From: Thermostichus lividus PCC 6715
GTDB taxonomy: Bacteria > Cyanobacteriota > Cyanobacteriia > Thermosynechococcales > Thermosynechococcaceae
Length of the DNA stretch: 64,000 nt
Direction: 5' to 3'
NCBI RefSeq assembly: GCF_002754935.1
Contig: NZ_CP018092.1
Coordinates: forward strand, 1,178,001 to 1,242,000
The notes beneath the pieces were generated by a model. That model searched no databases and had not been told where the DNA came from. It saw only the letters and a program-made list of their open reading frames with translations. Below are positions 39,194-49,175 of this stretch, in pieces (within the stretch, counting starts at the first letter, position 1; each line of letters opens with the position of its first letter). The translations under genes and the position numbers were made by a program.

Positions 39194-39865
39194 ATGGTAA
39201 CCCGTACCTATCGCTCCACCCCTCACTGGCAACAGTGGGTCTTGTGGGTGACGCCGTCGTTGCGACGATCGCGGCGGCAACCACGCACTGCGCGGCAGCG
39301 GCGTACATTCCTGTATCCGTTGGTGGGGCTAGGGGGAGCACTGTTGCTGTGGCAAACGGATAGTCAGCTCCTGCTGGCCACCCTCAGTGGTGTGGGAACC
39401 GTGTGGCTGTTAGCGCGCTGGCAGCGGGTGCTCTACGAGTACGCTCAACACCTAAAAACGCAAGTAGCTCAGGCTGCCCAACACCCCCTAGGGGCTACGG
39501 TGGCCGCTGGGGCGATCGCCTGCTTGGGCACCTACACCCTCACCCATCTCTGGCAGGGTGCAACGGATCATTGGTTGGTCATTGCCCTTGTCCTACAAGG
39601 CGCCCTCTTACTAGCGTTACTCACGGTGTTGATCTGGGTGGCGGCTCAGCAGCAACAGCAGCAATTGCAGCGCTGGCTCCAAGAGCTGAGTCATGCAAAT
39701 CCCTTACACCGTCTCATCGCCATTCGACAGTTGAGCTGCTTGGTGGATCGCGGCGATCGCCAGTGTGCTCAGGAAGCCCTCTACTTGCTCCTCAACCAAG
39801 AAACAGAGCCTCTCGTGCGGCGAGCCGCGTTGTCCGTTTTAGACCAGCTTGATGACACCCCATAA
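39194..39865 (+). CDS. Membrane protein with C-terminal HEAT-like helices, unknown
   Basis: A 223-residue protein. Two hydrophobic pairs (about 35-65 and 95-145; TFLYPLVGLGGALLLW and LVIALVLQGALLLALLTVLI) anchor it. A Gln-rich stretch leads to a C-terminal block (about 160-223) of paired helices of HEAT or Armadillo type (LHRLIAIRQLSCLVDRGD and VRRAALSVLDQL). The start ATG 39194 is used; codons upstream belong to the end of the TnpB transposon. The gene's final 14 bp overlap the D27-like gene, so they are translated together. Confidence 0.5.
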   Translation: MVTRTYRSTPHWQQWVLWVTPSLRRSRRQPRTARQRRTFLYPLVGLGGALLLWQTDSQLLLATLSGVGTVWLLARWQRVLYEYAQHLKTQVAQAAQHPLGATVAAGAIACLGTYTLTHLWQGATDHWLVIALVLQGALLLALLTVLIWVAAQQQQQQLQRWLQELSHANPLHRLIAIRQLSCLVDRGDRQCAQEALYLLLNQETEPLVRRAALSVLDQLDDTP

Positions 39866-40496
39866 CCCCAACTGGCTAGAGCGGTGGTGTATTGCCCACC
39901 TCACTCGCGCCATTGCTCGGGTGATTGACGTCGTGCCACAGCGCCTAGATTACGAGGGCTTTGTTGCCATTAGCCAGCAGGTGAAGCAGGGGCGATCGCC
40001 CGCAGCGCAGCAGCAGGTCATTGCCGCTGTTTTTGCCCAAGTTATTCCCCCATGGATCAGTACCATTGTCCGCACCCTATTTCGGCCAACGCGCTGGGTG
40101 TGTGAAACCAATGCTTGGTTTGCCACCCGCCTCACGGGCTGGTTAGTTGGATCTAGCGATCGCTACTGGGTGGAGGTGCTCTCCCCCAATCAAACTCCCC
40201 AACGGCAACTCAGCGGCGTGCGGATTCAAAAGTGTTACTACCTCGCACAAGCAGAGTGCGCGGCATTGTGCATCAATCTGTGCAAGCACCCCACCGAGGA
40301 GTTTTTTCGCAACCAGTTGGGTCTTCCCCTCACCATGACCCCCAACTTTAGCGATTACAGTTGTGAAATGGTCTTTGGCACCCCGCTGACCCCCATCCCA
40401 CCCCCTGCCATTCCGCGCTGTTTTGAGCAGCCCCATCTTGACCCCTGCCCCCACGTTCTTGGTTCAACGCCGGGTGCGATCGCCAAAGAGGGCTAA
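39852..40496 (+). CDS. DWARF27-like (DUF4033) protein
   Basis: A 214-residue protein. The C-terminal DUF4033 contains the D27 signature: KCYYLAQAECAALCINLCKHPTEEF, split here as KCYYLAQAECAALCINLCK then HPTEEFF, then GLPLTMTPNFSDYSCEMVFG with conserved Cys residues. Plant D27 is an iron-containing all-trans/9-cis-beta-carotene isomerase at the start of strigolactone synthesis. Cyanobacterial relatives are less well understood and may act on carotenoids. The ATG at 39852 overlaps the upstream gene. The next gene, convergent, encodes a fatty-acid/sterol hydroxylase and overlaps by 33 bp. Confidence 0.78.
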   Translation: MTPHNPNWLERWCIAHLTRAIARVIDVVPQRLDYEGFVAISQQVKQGRSPAAQQQVIAAVFAQVIPPWISTIVRTLFRPTRWVCETNAWFATRLTGWLVGSSDRYWVEVLSPNQTPQRQLSGVRIQKCYYLAQAECAALCINLCKHPTEEFFRNQLGLPLTMTPNFSDYSCEMVFGTPLTPIPPPAIPRCFEQPHLDPCPHVLGSTPGAIAKEG

Positions 40497-41246
40497 ATAA
40501 TCTTGGCTTTCGGTGCCTAGCCAGCGATCCCAAAACGTAAAGTAAAGGCCATAGTTACAGTGAAATTGGCTGTGGTGCAAACTGTGGTGCGTCGCGCCAA
40601 TGAACCACCGCCCCAGCCAGTGGGTAGCAAAGGAACGGGGATAGATCTCGAGATTCAAATGATTAATCACACTGGAAAGGGTCATCACGGTTAACTGCGC
40701 CACAATCGTGTAGGGATGCAGAGGCACCACCAAAATAACTGCCGGTAAAAACAGGGCTTGCAGCAGCGATTCCCACGGATGGAAGGCAAAGGCCGTCCAC
40801 GGCGAAGCCACAATGCTGTGGTGATGTACCCGATGCACATGGCGATAAATACGGGGATGGTGCATCCAGCGATGCAACCAATAGTAGTAGGTTTCGTGCA
40901 ACAGTAAGACCACTAAGAGGCTAACGGGCACGTACAGGTAATCCCGCCAAGACTGGAGATCGACATAGATAGCGGTCCAGCCCTGCTGCCAAATCACCGC
41001 CGTCACTGCCCCCGCCAGTGCAAAAATAGCCGAGGTGAGGAGCGACCAACCAAATTCCTGGCAAAATTGCCAGCGGCGATAGGGACGCAAATTGACGCGC
41101 CGCCTCCTGAGCGGGGTGTAACCTGCTAGGCCATAAAACAATGAAAAGAGACCGGCAATGAGGATAAGACGGCTGACAATCATTAAAAACATGACCCCAA
41201 CCATAATCACAAAGAGGGTGGGGTCACTTAAGTTATAGGGAATCAT
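40464..41246 (-). CDS. Fatty-acid hydroxylase / sterol desaturase superfamily protein
   Basis: A 260-residue membrane diiron enzyme. Four or five hydrophobic segments surround the histidine boxes: HETYYYWLHRWMHH, HRVHHHS and GATHHSLHHSQFHCNYG. These are the HX3H, HX2HH and HX2HH ligands of the sterol desaturase/fatty-acid hydroxylase/carotenoid hydroxylase superfamily. The overall resemblance is to sterol desaturase-type proteins rather than CrtR. It may hydroxylate a lipid or carotenoid; the D27-like neighbour hints at the second. ATG 41246 is used. Its 3' end overlaps the D27-like gene by 33 bp. Confidence 0.8.
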   Translation of the reverse strand: MIPYNLSDPTLFVIMVGVMFLMIVSRLILIAGLFSLFYGLAGYTPLRRRRVNLRPYRRWQFCQEFGWSLLTSAIFALAGAVTAVIWQQGWTAIYVDLQSWRDYLYVPVSLLVVLLLHETYYYWLHRWMHHPRIYRHVHRVHHHSIVASPWTAFAFHPWESLLQALFLPAVILVVPLHPYTIVAQLTVMTLSSVINHLNLEIYPRSFATHWLGRWFIGATHHSLHHSQFHCNYGLYFTFWDRWLGTESQDYLALFGDRTRR

Positions 41247-41271
41247 GGTGGCAGGTGATGCAGCTCAGCGC

Positions 41272-41445
41272 CTAGAGCCAGCCCAGCCAGTGCAGAAAAC
41301 CTTCGCCCGTCCAATATTCCCACGCCAGCAGTGCCACTAAGCCAATCATTGCGGCTCGACCGTTCATCCGCTCAGCAAAGGTATTAAACCCATACTTAGG
41401 GGTTTCTAGCTTTGGCGATCGACTAGGCTGTGTTTGCGATGCCAT
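41272..41445 (-). CDS. hli: High-light-inducible protein (Hlip/Scp)
   Basis: A 57-residue one-helix protein missed by length filters. The chlorophyll-binding helix ERMNGRAAMIGLVALLAWEYW carries the ExxNGR(A)AM motif, shared with the LHC/ELIP family; the N-terminus has FNTFAERMNGR. Hlips bind chlorophyll and carotenoid as dimers and protect photosystem II assembly under strong light. The ATG is 41443-41445, 2 bp after the rpmF stop at 41448, so the two are surely co-transcribed. The stop TAG is 41272-41274. Confidence 0.92.
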   Translation of the reverse strand: MASQTQPSRSPKLETPKYGFNTFAERMNGRAAMIGLVALLAWEYWTGEGFLHWLGWL

Positions 41446-41447
41446 AC

Positions 41448-41627
41448 CTACTCCTCGTCGTCGGTATTTTCTTCACCCTCTGGGAAGTAAAAGCCTTTGG
41501 CACGCTCAGTCAAAATTGATTTACCAATCGACAAGGCACGCTGTGCCTGAAGAGCGGCTTGACGTTTCCAAACAGCGCGGCGCATACTGCGCTTAGATTT
41601 CGAGGTTTTTTTCTTGGGGCAGGCCAT
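41448..41627 (-). CDS. rpmF: 50S ribosomal protein L32
   Basis: A 59-residue basic protein, also below common length cut-offs. [20 protein letters not shown] is the L32 N-terminus; the acidic tail [10 protein letters not shown] is typical of cyanobacterial L32. Cys pairs for zinc are not complete. ATG 41625-41627. The hli gene follows after 2 bp. The 86-bp gap to the divergent NlpC/P60 gene must hold its promoter. Confidence 0.93.
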   Translation of the reverse strand: MACPKKKTSKSKRSMRRAVWKRQAALQAQRALSIGKSILTERAKGFYFPEGEENTDDEE

Positions 41628-41713
41628 GATGGTGTCTCGCCGAGTTCAACTTTCGCGATCTCTAACTATACTGCAAATATTGACCCGCAGCAAGTTTAAG
41701 GAGTGCTGGTACG

Positions 41714-42448
41714 GTGAATTCCCTGAACAGGTCTCTGCAACTATTTACCCTAGCGGCTAACGTCAATCTTTATGATGCCCCGACGGGCGATCGCCTCGCC
41801 ACCCAAGGGGCGGCGGCACGCTTTCTGTGGGCACCGGCTCTGCAACCTGCACAACCCACCGCCCGGCTCTATGTTCAACTAGCGGAGGATGAGTACTGGG
41901 GCTGGCTTGACCCATCTGACTACCCGAAATTACAGCCGGCAACCACCCCCTATCAGCCCATCCCCTGCGATCGCGCCACCGTTGTCAGTGCTATTGAAGC
42001 CATTATTGAGTTTTGCGAAGCAGCCCGCCGGGTGCCCCACGAATACCTATGGGGCGGGACAGTGGCTCCCCACTACGATTGTTCGGGCTTAATCCAGGCC
42101 AGCTTTGCCAGCCAAGGGATTTGGCTCCCGCGGGATGCCTACCAACAGGAGGCCTTTACCACCCCCATCGCCCCCAGAGGCGCAACCATTGACGAAGTCT
42201 TACCCAAATTGGAGCGGGGCGATCTGATCTTCTTTGGTGCTAAGGAGAAGGCCACTCACGTTGCCCTGTACCTAGGGGAGGGGTACTACCTCCATAGCTC
42301 CGGTAAAGAGTGTGGCCGCAACGGCATTGGTGTTGATACCTTGCTCCCCAGTGCTGATCCGGTGGGTACCGCCTATCGGCAACAGTTCCGTGGGGCGGGG
42401 CGGGTGGCATCCAGCTACCTGCCCATGCCCAACTTCTGCGCCTTTTGA
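41714..42448 (+). CDS. NlpC/P60 peptidoglycan hydrolase with SH3-like domain
   Basis: A 244-residue protein. The N-terminal 80 residues (ANVNLYDAPTGDRLATQG, YWGWLDPSDY) are a bacterial SH3 domain. The C-terminal NlpC/P60 domain has catalytic Cys in YLWGGTVAPHYDCSGLIQ and His in KATHVALYLGEGYYLHS. It resembles gamma-D-glutamyl-diamino-acid endopeptidases known from cyanobacteria, which cut peptidoglycan stems. No signal peptide is visible, so recycling in the cytosol is possible. GTG 41714 follows AAGGAG by about 10 bases. The last 34 bp overlap guaB3. Confidence 0.85.
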   Translation: MNSLNRSLQLFTLAANVNLYDAPTGDRLATQGAAARFLWAPALQPAQPTARLYVQLAEDEYWGWLDPSDYPKLQPATTPYQPIPCDRATVVSAIEAIIEFCEAARRVPHEYLWGGTVAPHYDCSGLIQASFASQGIWLPRDAYQQEAFTTPIAPRGATIDEVLPKLERGDLIFFGAKEKATHVALYLGEGYYLHSSGKECGRNGIGVDTLLPSADPVGTAYRQQFRGAGRVASSYLPMPNFCAF

Positions 42449-43578
42449 TAGACTTTGCCTTCCGTGAGGAGGGACGGCGCAATCACAATTTCCACCTGCT
42501 GCATTTCCCGCAGGTCTTTCGCCCCCAAGGTGCCCATACTCGTTTGCAGTGCCCCCAAGAAATTATGGGTACCATCATCAAGCTGGGCGGGACCGCGCAA
42601 AATTTGCTCTAGGGTGCCCGTTGTGCCCACATGAATACGGGTTCCCCGAGGTAGCACCGGACTTGGGGTGGCCATCCCCCAGTGATAGCCGCGACCGGGG
42701 GCTTCCTTAGCGCGGGCAAAGGGCGACCCCATCATCACGGCATCGGCACCACAGGCAATACACTTACAGACATCGCCCCCCGTCACTAAACCGCCATCGG
42801 CAATGACTGCCACATAGCGTTGGCTTTCTTGGAAGTAGGCATCTCGCGCGGCTGCACACTCAGCGATCGCCGTCACTTGCGGTACCCCTACCCCCAAAAC
42901 TCCGCGGGAGGTACACGCGGCTCCTGGCCCAATACCCACCAGAATAGCGGCAGCACCGCAGCGCATGAGGCTGAGCGCCACCTCGTAGGTCACACAGTTA
43001 CCTAGAATCACGGGCATAGGCATCCGCTGGCAAAACGCCGCCAAATCTAGGGGTGCCACAGAGTCGGATGCCAGATGAAATGGTGACACTACCGTTGCCT
43101 GCACAAATACAAGATCGGCACCCGCCGCTGCCACCGTATCCCCGAAGCGACTGGCACCCGCAGGGGTTAAACTCACAGCAGCAATTCCCCCCTGGGACTT
43201 AATTTCATGAATGCGCTGCTTAATGAGGTCTGGTTGAATGGGTTGAGCATAAAGTTGCTGCATCAGGGGGACAAATTCGTCCACACTGACACTGGTAATC
43301 TGCTCGAGAATTGGGGCTGGATCGGCATAGCGCGTTTGAACCCCCTCGAGGTTCAATACTCCCAACGCCCCCATCTGGCTGAGTTTGACCGCCATTGTGA
43401 CATCCACAACCCCATCCATGGCACTGGCAATAATCGGAATCTCTCGCTCAAGGGTGCCCAGTCGCCAGCGAGTATCTGCGAGTTGGGGGTCTAGGGTACG
43501 ACTGCCGGGAACCAACGCAATTTCATCAATACCGTAAGCGCGACGGGCGGTGCGGTGTCCCCCAAGTTGAATGGTCAT
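42415..43578 (-). CDS. guaB3: GuaB3-family IMP dehydrogenase-related protein
   Basis: A 387-residue barrel. [14 protein letters not shown] and the catalytic-Cys loop [15 protein letters not shown] are IMPDH signatures, but there are no CBS domains, and the length fits the GuaB3 group found in cyanobacteria and actinobacteria. GuaB3 from Synechocystis has been reported to have IMP dehydrogenase activity. ATG 43576-43578 gives [16 protein letters not shown]; 19 codons upstream are open. It converges on the NlpC/P60 gene with a 34-bp overlap. Confidence 0.87.
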   Translation of the reverse strand: MTIQLGGHRTARRAYGIDEIALVPGSRTLDPQLADTRWRLGTLEREIPIIASAMDGVVDVTMAVKLSQMGALGVLNLEGVQTRYADPAPILEQITSVSVDEFVPLMQQLYAQPIQPDLIKQRIHEIKSQGGIAAVSLTPAGASRFGDTVAAAGADLVFVQATVVSPFHLASDSVAPLDLAAFCQRMPMPVILGNCVTYEVALSLMRCGAAAILVGIGPGAACTSRGVLGVGVPQVTAIAECAAARDAYFQESQRYVAVIADGGLVTGGDVCKCIACGADAVMMGSPFARAKEAPGRGYHWGMATPSPVLPRGTRIHVGTTGTLEQILRGPAQLDDGTHNFLGALQTSMGTLGAKDLREMQQVEIVIAPSLLTEGKVYQKAQKLGMGR

Positions 43579-43691
43579 GGTGTTCCTCGTAGGTGCATTA
43601 GGTGGATAAAAGTATAGAGGTGCGGATATTGCCACAGCGCCTGTGACAATTTACAAAAATTTACAACTAATGTACCAGTAACCGCTACCCA

Positions 43692-44616
43692 CTAGTTCAC
43701 TGGTGGTTTGGGCGATCGCCGTATCGATTGAAACGATGCGGGGCGCGGTGGAGGCGCACCTAGCCGCTGCGGTCGTTGTGGGCGAGCACTCCCACCAGTT
43801 GCGGGACGGGGTTTGCGCTTCGGCTTCAGCTTGCGGGGGGGCAACACACCCACCACGGTGGCTTCATTGACCACTAGGGTGGTGCCTTCCCGCTGCACTT
43901 GAAAATCCCAAAAATAGCCCGGTGATTTCATAGAGACCGTCCCTTTAAGTTTGATCTTAAAGGCTCTGACTTTATCGCCACGGCGGCGCGGTAGTTGCTG
44001 CACTTTCACAACCACAAAGTTTTTGTCTTGGGAATTAAAAATAACTTCACCGCGCACCGAAAAATAGCCATCACTAACACCGGGATCGCTATCGATCGCC
44101 TGCTCTTGCTGCAAGCGTTCAGGTTCCCACACACCGACCACCTGCAGATGCAACCTAGCATCATTGTCCACCTCCCGGGTACGGGGATAGACCACCCACA
44201 GATGGGGCTCATTGAGATCAAGATATTTTTTAATCAGGTTCATCACCTGTCCCAACAGAACCGTCTCAATTTCAGCGCCGTCTTCCGTAATTAATACACC
44301 ACGGTTAAATTCGGTTTCGCTAGCAGGGACATAGCGACCCCGCACAACGCCGATGGCGCGGTACTGCATGCGATCGCTGGGGGGGGGATGGGTTGCGGGC
44401 GACGGAGGATGTCTCCCTTAGATGGTTCAGATGGGTCAGCCACACTCATCTCTGGCATCTCTGGCTTGGGGGGGCTGGTTTTTTACTCCCTGAAGAGATA
44501 CTGACAATTTCCGGGCGAGCTTTGGCTGGGGGTGTCAGTTCTGGGTCTGTTGCAGTGGGCGGCGTAGCTTGGCTTTTGGGCGGACGGGGGCGCTTGGCCC
44601 GGGGTTCAGGAGTCAT
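43692..44616 (-). CDS. Conserved cyanobacterial protein with Pro-rich N-terminus, frameshifted as sequenced
   Basis: About 308 residues if joined. A Pro/Arg/Lys-rich N-terminus (MTPEPRAKRPRPPKSQATPP, from ATG 44616) continues to a C7 run at 44468-44474. There the frame breaks into a stop. Adding one C gives PKPEMPEMSVADPSEPSKGD and runs into MQYRAIGVVRGRYVPASETE and the rest (43692-44369). The core (about 200 residues) is soluble, with GYFSVRGEVIFNSQDKNFVV and GYFWDFQVQREG; the end is again Pro/Arg-rich. I do not recognise a named domain. Using only ATG 44369 is an alternative, but no ribosome site precedes it. Confidence 0.6.
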
Positions 44617-44756
44617 AGCGGTTCTCGCAAACGTTTCCGGTCATGAACAGTTCAGCAACATTCAGTAGGGAAATGGGACACGGCAATGCTAAACAGCGTA
44701 CCCTCAATTATGCGATGGGACTTGGGAGCTAAGCAACATCATTCCTATTGCTGTCT

Positions 44757-46930
44757 TTAATGGGGGGCTTCGGCGTGAACGATCGCCCCAAAGTCACCAA
44801 TCACAGCAGCACAATTGCGCAATAGCCCCAGTAAGGCTAAACGATTGGCGCGCAGGTGATTCTCGTCTGCCATAACCAGCACGCTCTCATCACCATCAAA
44901 AAAGCGACTGACGATGGGGGTGAGGGTTTGTAGGGTGGTGACAATGTCGCTATAGGTGCGAGTTTGCTGTGCTTGCTTCACGGTGGGCAGTGCCGCTTTC
45001 AAAGCCGCATAAAACTCTTTTTCAATAGGAGCTTCGAGAAACTTAGCCTTGACCGCTCGCAAGTCCAACCGCTGTGGGTCTAAGTCTCCCTGCCGCGCCA
45101 AGCGAGCAGCGCGATTCACCGTAGGATAGATGGTTTGCAACTGGCCAGAATCACGCAACTGCTGTAAAAACCGCGCGCGATCGCCCGCGTCAAGGACATC
45201 GGCAAGGGCGCGGTTCTGAAGATCGGGCACATCGTCAGGACTAATGGCATTCACCAGATCGTAGTCAATCCCCTGCTCGTCCTGCAGGAGGGTGCGCAAC
45301 CGTTGACTAAAAAACTGGCTAAGTTGGGCGTAGAGATCGTTGGGGAGAGTTTAGCCTGAAATTGCTGGCAGAATTGCTGGCTGCCCTCCTGCAACAGTTC
45401 CAGCAGATTAAGGCGTAACCGTCCGTGCCACAGGATGGTAATGATGGCGTTGGCGGCTCGCCGCAGGGCAAAGGGATCCGACGACCCCGTAGGGCATAAT
45501 CCCAACCCAAATAACGCAATCAGGGTATCTAGGCGATCGGCCAGACCAACCACCTGACCAGTGAGGGTCTGAGGGAGTTTATCCCCCGCAAAACGTGGTA
45601 AGTAATGCTCAAGGATGCCGGTGGCAACCGCTGGCGATTCTCCAGATACGGTGGCATAAACTTGACCCATATACCCCTGTAGCTCCGGGAACTCCCCCAC
45701 CATCTGGGTGACCAGATCGGCTTTGCACAGATAGGCGGTTCGCTCAATCGCGGCGCGATCGGCGGCTGAACAATTGAGCGCCTTGGCAATGGTGGTGGCA
45801 AGGGCAGTGATTCGCTCTACTTTAGCGGCCATAGATCCTAGCTCATCCTGGAACGTGACCGCTGCCAATTTGGCCACATAGCTCTCTAGGGGCTGGGCTG
45901 TATCGGCGTTATAGAAAAATTCTGCATCTGCAAGCCGAGCGCGGATCACCCGCTCATTGCCTGCGCGAATGAGGGGAGTGGCGGTGGGAGCGCCATTACT
46001 AATGGTGATAAAGGCAGGTAGCAGGGCTTGGCGTTGGTTATCGGTATAAACCGGAAAATACCGCTGGTGCGAGATCAACACCGTGGTGATCACCTCTAGG
46101 GGTAGCCCTAGAAATCGTGGCTCAAAGGCTCCTAGAACGGCTGTTGGCCACTCTACCAAGTGGGTGACCTCCTCCATCAGGGGAACCTCCAGATCGACCC
46201 AGCCCCCTACCTCCTTAGCCAGCTCCTGAATTTGCTTGCGGATTGTTGCTTCACGGGCGCGGGGATCCACGAGCACCCCTGCGGTTAAGAGCGCTCTAGC
46301 GTAGTCCTTCCCATGGGACAGGGCAATCGTCTCTGAGGCTAGGACGCGATGGCCTTGGGTGTGGCGATCGCTGACAATGCAAACTGAATGGCTGTGCAAC
46401 GTCAAGGGCAGCACCTGATCATCCCAGAGCAGCACTAACCAACGAATCGGGCGCGCAAATCGTAGGTCCCCATCTCCCCAGCGCATAAAACGAGGCCCGT
46501 CAAGAGTCTCTAGCCACTGCCGACTCAGGTGGCTCAACAGATCAGGCGTGGGTTGACCAGGGCGGACTTGCCGCAGATAGACCACGTCTCCCTTGGGGGT
46601 GGCTCGCACCTCAATCTCCTTCAGGTCTCCTTGGCGAGAGCGCAAGAAGCCGAGCAACGCAGGCGTGGGTTCGCCATCGCGAAAGGCAGCACTGGCAGCT
46701 GGCCCTTTGATCTCGAGGGACTGATCTGGCTGCTGGGCTGGTAGATCCTCAATGAGCACGGCTAGGCGACGAGGAGTGGCTAACACCTGAACCGTGCCAC
46801 TAAGACCATGCTCCTGCAACGTTGCCGGAACGATCGCTTGCCACTGGGCGATCGCGCTCGCAACAAACCGAGCCGGTAAATCTTCCGTTCCCACCTCTAA
46901 AAGGAACGTATGCTGAGCAGACTTTGGCAT
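44757..46930 (-). CDS. glyS: Glycine-tRNA ligase beta subunit, frameshifted as sequenced
   Basis: The beta chain of the alpha2-beta2 glycyl-tRNA synthetase; binds tRNA and is essential. First frame (45251-46930) has LLEVGTEDLPARFVASA, DGPRFMRWGDGDLRFARPIRW and SDPFALRRAANAI. Second (44757-45299) has the C-terminal anticodon/DALR-like region, DGDESVLVMADENHLRANRL. The frames join if one C is added to the C4 run at 45342-45345, giving NDLYAQLSQFFSQRLRTLLQ. Because an essential gene is affected, base-calling error is far more likely than gene death. It lies 26 bp after pnp on the same strand. glyQ is not in the window. Confidence 0.92.
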
Positions 46931-46956
46931 GAACCTTGAATACGAGATGGATGAGC

Positions 46957-49104
46957 TTAGCGATTTGCGCGAGCATGAACGGCTTGCGCTTCGTCGGGAT
47001 GAATTCCCAAGCGAGTGAGGTTAATGCGTCCTTTGTTATCAACTTCGCGAATTTTGACGACGATTTCATCGCCAACATTCACTTCATCCTCGACCTTGCC
47101 AACCCGATACTCGGCCAATTGGGAAATGTGGATCATGCCCTCTTTTCCGGGTAGAAACTCAACAAATGCGCCAATGGGGATAATCCGCGTCACTTTACCC
47201 AAATAGACATCCCCCGCATTGAGTTTACGGGTTAAGGCTTCAATGGCACTGCGAGCCTGCTTGGCATTTGCAGCATTGGGCGCACTAATGGTCACGATTC
47301 CGTCTTCGGCAATATCAATCTTGACTCCAAACTGCTCGGAAATGCCGCGCACTGTTTTCCCCCCAGGACCAATGACTAGGCCAATGGTATCGGCGGGGAT
47401 CTGCAACGTCAGCAACCGTGGCACACTATCGCGCAACTCTAAGCGGTGGGTGCCAATAACCGCCAACATTTTTTCAAGAATATGCAGTCGGGCGGGTCGT
47501 GCCTGCTCAATCGCCTGCTTGATCACCGCCACGGGTAGGCCGGTAATTTTCATGTCCATTTGCAGGGCGGTGATGCCACTATCTGTCCCCGCAACTTTGA
47601 AGTCCATATCTCCAAGAAAATCCTCAATGCCCTGAATATCGGTGAGGATGCGAATTTCATCGCCTTCTTTAATCAGCCCCATCGCTGCGCCACTCACCGG
47701 TTTGCTAATGGGCACGCCGGTATCCATCAGCGAGAGGGTGGAGCCGCAGACTGATGCCATGGAGGTGGAGCCATCGGAGGACAACACTTCCGACACAACA
47801 CGGATGACGTAGGGAAACTGATCTTTGGGCGGTAGCACTGGTTCAAGGGCACGCTCTGCAAGGGCACCATGGCCAATCTCCCGTCGTCCGGGAGAGCGCA
47901 ACGGCCTGACTTCCCCCACAGAATAGGGGGGAAAGTTGTAGTGGTGGAGGTAGCGCTTCGTGTCTTCGGGGTGGAGATCGTCGAGCGCTTGGGCATCTGC
48001 CGGGGAGCCAAGGGTGGTCACCGACAAGACTTGGGTTAGGCCACGGTTAAACAGGGCACTGCCATGGACGCGATCTGGCAGCACACCAACTTCGCACCAA
48101 ATGGGTCGTACTTCGTCTAAACGGCGACCATCCACCCGCACGCCCTCGGTAATAATTTGCTGACGCATCAGTTTCTTGGTGACGGCCTTAAAGAGGGTGG
48201 CCAGGGCTTTAGGGTTGGCGGCGGCGGCAACAGCCACTGGATCCTCTGGGGGCAGATTGGCAATCTCTTGGGCGATCGCCCCTTGCACCTCATCTAGGGC
48301 AGCATCCCGAACATTTTTATCTTTCTCAAAGCGCTTGAGAATCGCCTTCACAGGATCAACGGCGCGTTCATAGATAAAGTTTTCTAGGGTGGGGTCAACC
48401 ACTGGCGGCGGCGCTTGGACAATCTCTAGCCCTAGCTCTGTGAGCAGATCCCGCTGGGCTTGGATGAGGTCTTGGATGACTTCATAGCCAAAATCAATGG
48501 CCTCGACCATATCGGCTTCAGGGAGTTGGTTGGCGCCGGCTTCGACCATCACCACACCGTCAGGCGTACCTGCCACGACTAAATCAAGGCCACCGCGTTC
48601 AATTTCTTGGTAGGTGGGGTTAATAATAAATTCATCCCCGACCAGTCCCACCCGAACCGCCGCCATCGGGCCATGAAAGGGAATTTGCGCCAGCAACACG
48701 GCGATGGAGGCACCGGTGACTGCCAACACATCAGGGGGCACATTTTCATCGAGGGACACCGTAGTCGCAACCACTTGCAAATCATCCCGTAACCACTGGG
48801 GAAAGAGGGGCCGCAAGGGACGGTCGATGAGGCGACCAATGAGAATTGCTTTTTCGGGGGGGCGACCTTCACGCCGTAAAAAACCGCCAGGAATGCGACC
48901 AGCGGCATAAAGACGCTCTTCGTAGTCCACGACAAGGGGGAGAAAATCGATACCTTCGCGGGCACCGGCGCGATTGGCTGTCACGAGAACTGCTGTTTCA
49001 CCGGAGCTGATGAGAATTGAACCCGCTGCCTGGGGTGCAAACTTTTGCAGTACAACCTTAATATCCCTGCCATCTAGGGGGATAATCTTTTCCAGACCAT
49101 TCAT
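46957..49104 (-). CDS. pnp: Polynucleotide phosphorylase
   Basis: A 715-residue exoribonuclease that degrades RNA with phosphate and can add tails. Two RNase PH domains (about 1-215 and 310-545) flank a helical linker. The second has the active-site [17 protein letters not shown]. The C-terminal KH domain contains [14 protein letters not shown], and the S1 domain has [19 protein letters not shown]. The start ATG 49102-49104 gives [12 protein letters not shown]; 44 upstream codons are open but unlike the family. glyS follows. Confidence 0.95.
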   Translation of the reverse strand: MNGLEKIIPLDGRDIKVVLQKFAPQAAGSILISSGETAVLVTANRAGAREGIDFLPLVVDYEERLYAAGRIPGGFLRREGRPPEKAILIGRLIDRPLRPLFPQWLRDDLQVVATTVSLDENVPPDVLAVTGASIAVLLAQIPFHGPMAAVRVGLVGDEFIINPTYQEIERGGLDLVVAGTPDGVVMVEAGANQLPEADMVEAIDFGYEVIQDLIQAQRDLLTELGLEIVQAPPPVVDPTLENFIYERAVDPVKAILKRFEKDKNVRDAALDEVQGAIAQEIANLPPEDPVAVAAAANPKALATLFKAVTKKLMRQQIITEGVRVDGRRLDEVRPIWCEVGVLPDRVHGSALFNRGLTQVLSVTTLGSPADAQALDDLHPEDTKRYLHHYNFPPYSVGEVRPLRSPGRREIGHGALAERALEPVLPPKDQFPYVIRVVSEVLSSDGSTSMASVCGSTLSLMDTGVPISKPVSGAAMGLIKEGDEIRILTDIQGIEDFLGDMDFKVAGTDSGITALQMDMKITGLPVAVIKQAIEQARPARLHILEKMLAVIGTHRLELRDSVPRLLTLQIPADTIGLVIGPGGKTVRGISEQFGVKIDIAEDGIVTISAPNAANAKQARSAIEALTRKLNAGDVYLGKVTRIIPIGAFVEFLPGKEGMIHISQLAEYRVGKVEDEVNVGDEIVVKIREVDNKGRINLTRLGIHPDEAQAVHARANR

Positions 49105-49175
49105 TTGTGCTCTATTCTGTCCTTTTATTTCTTCTTCTTTACTAGGATAGCTGCTTCTGCTCCTAATCCGCTGTC

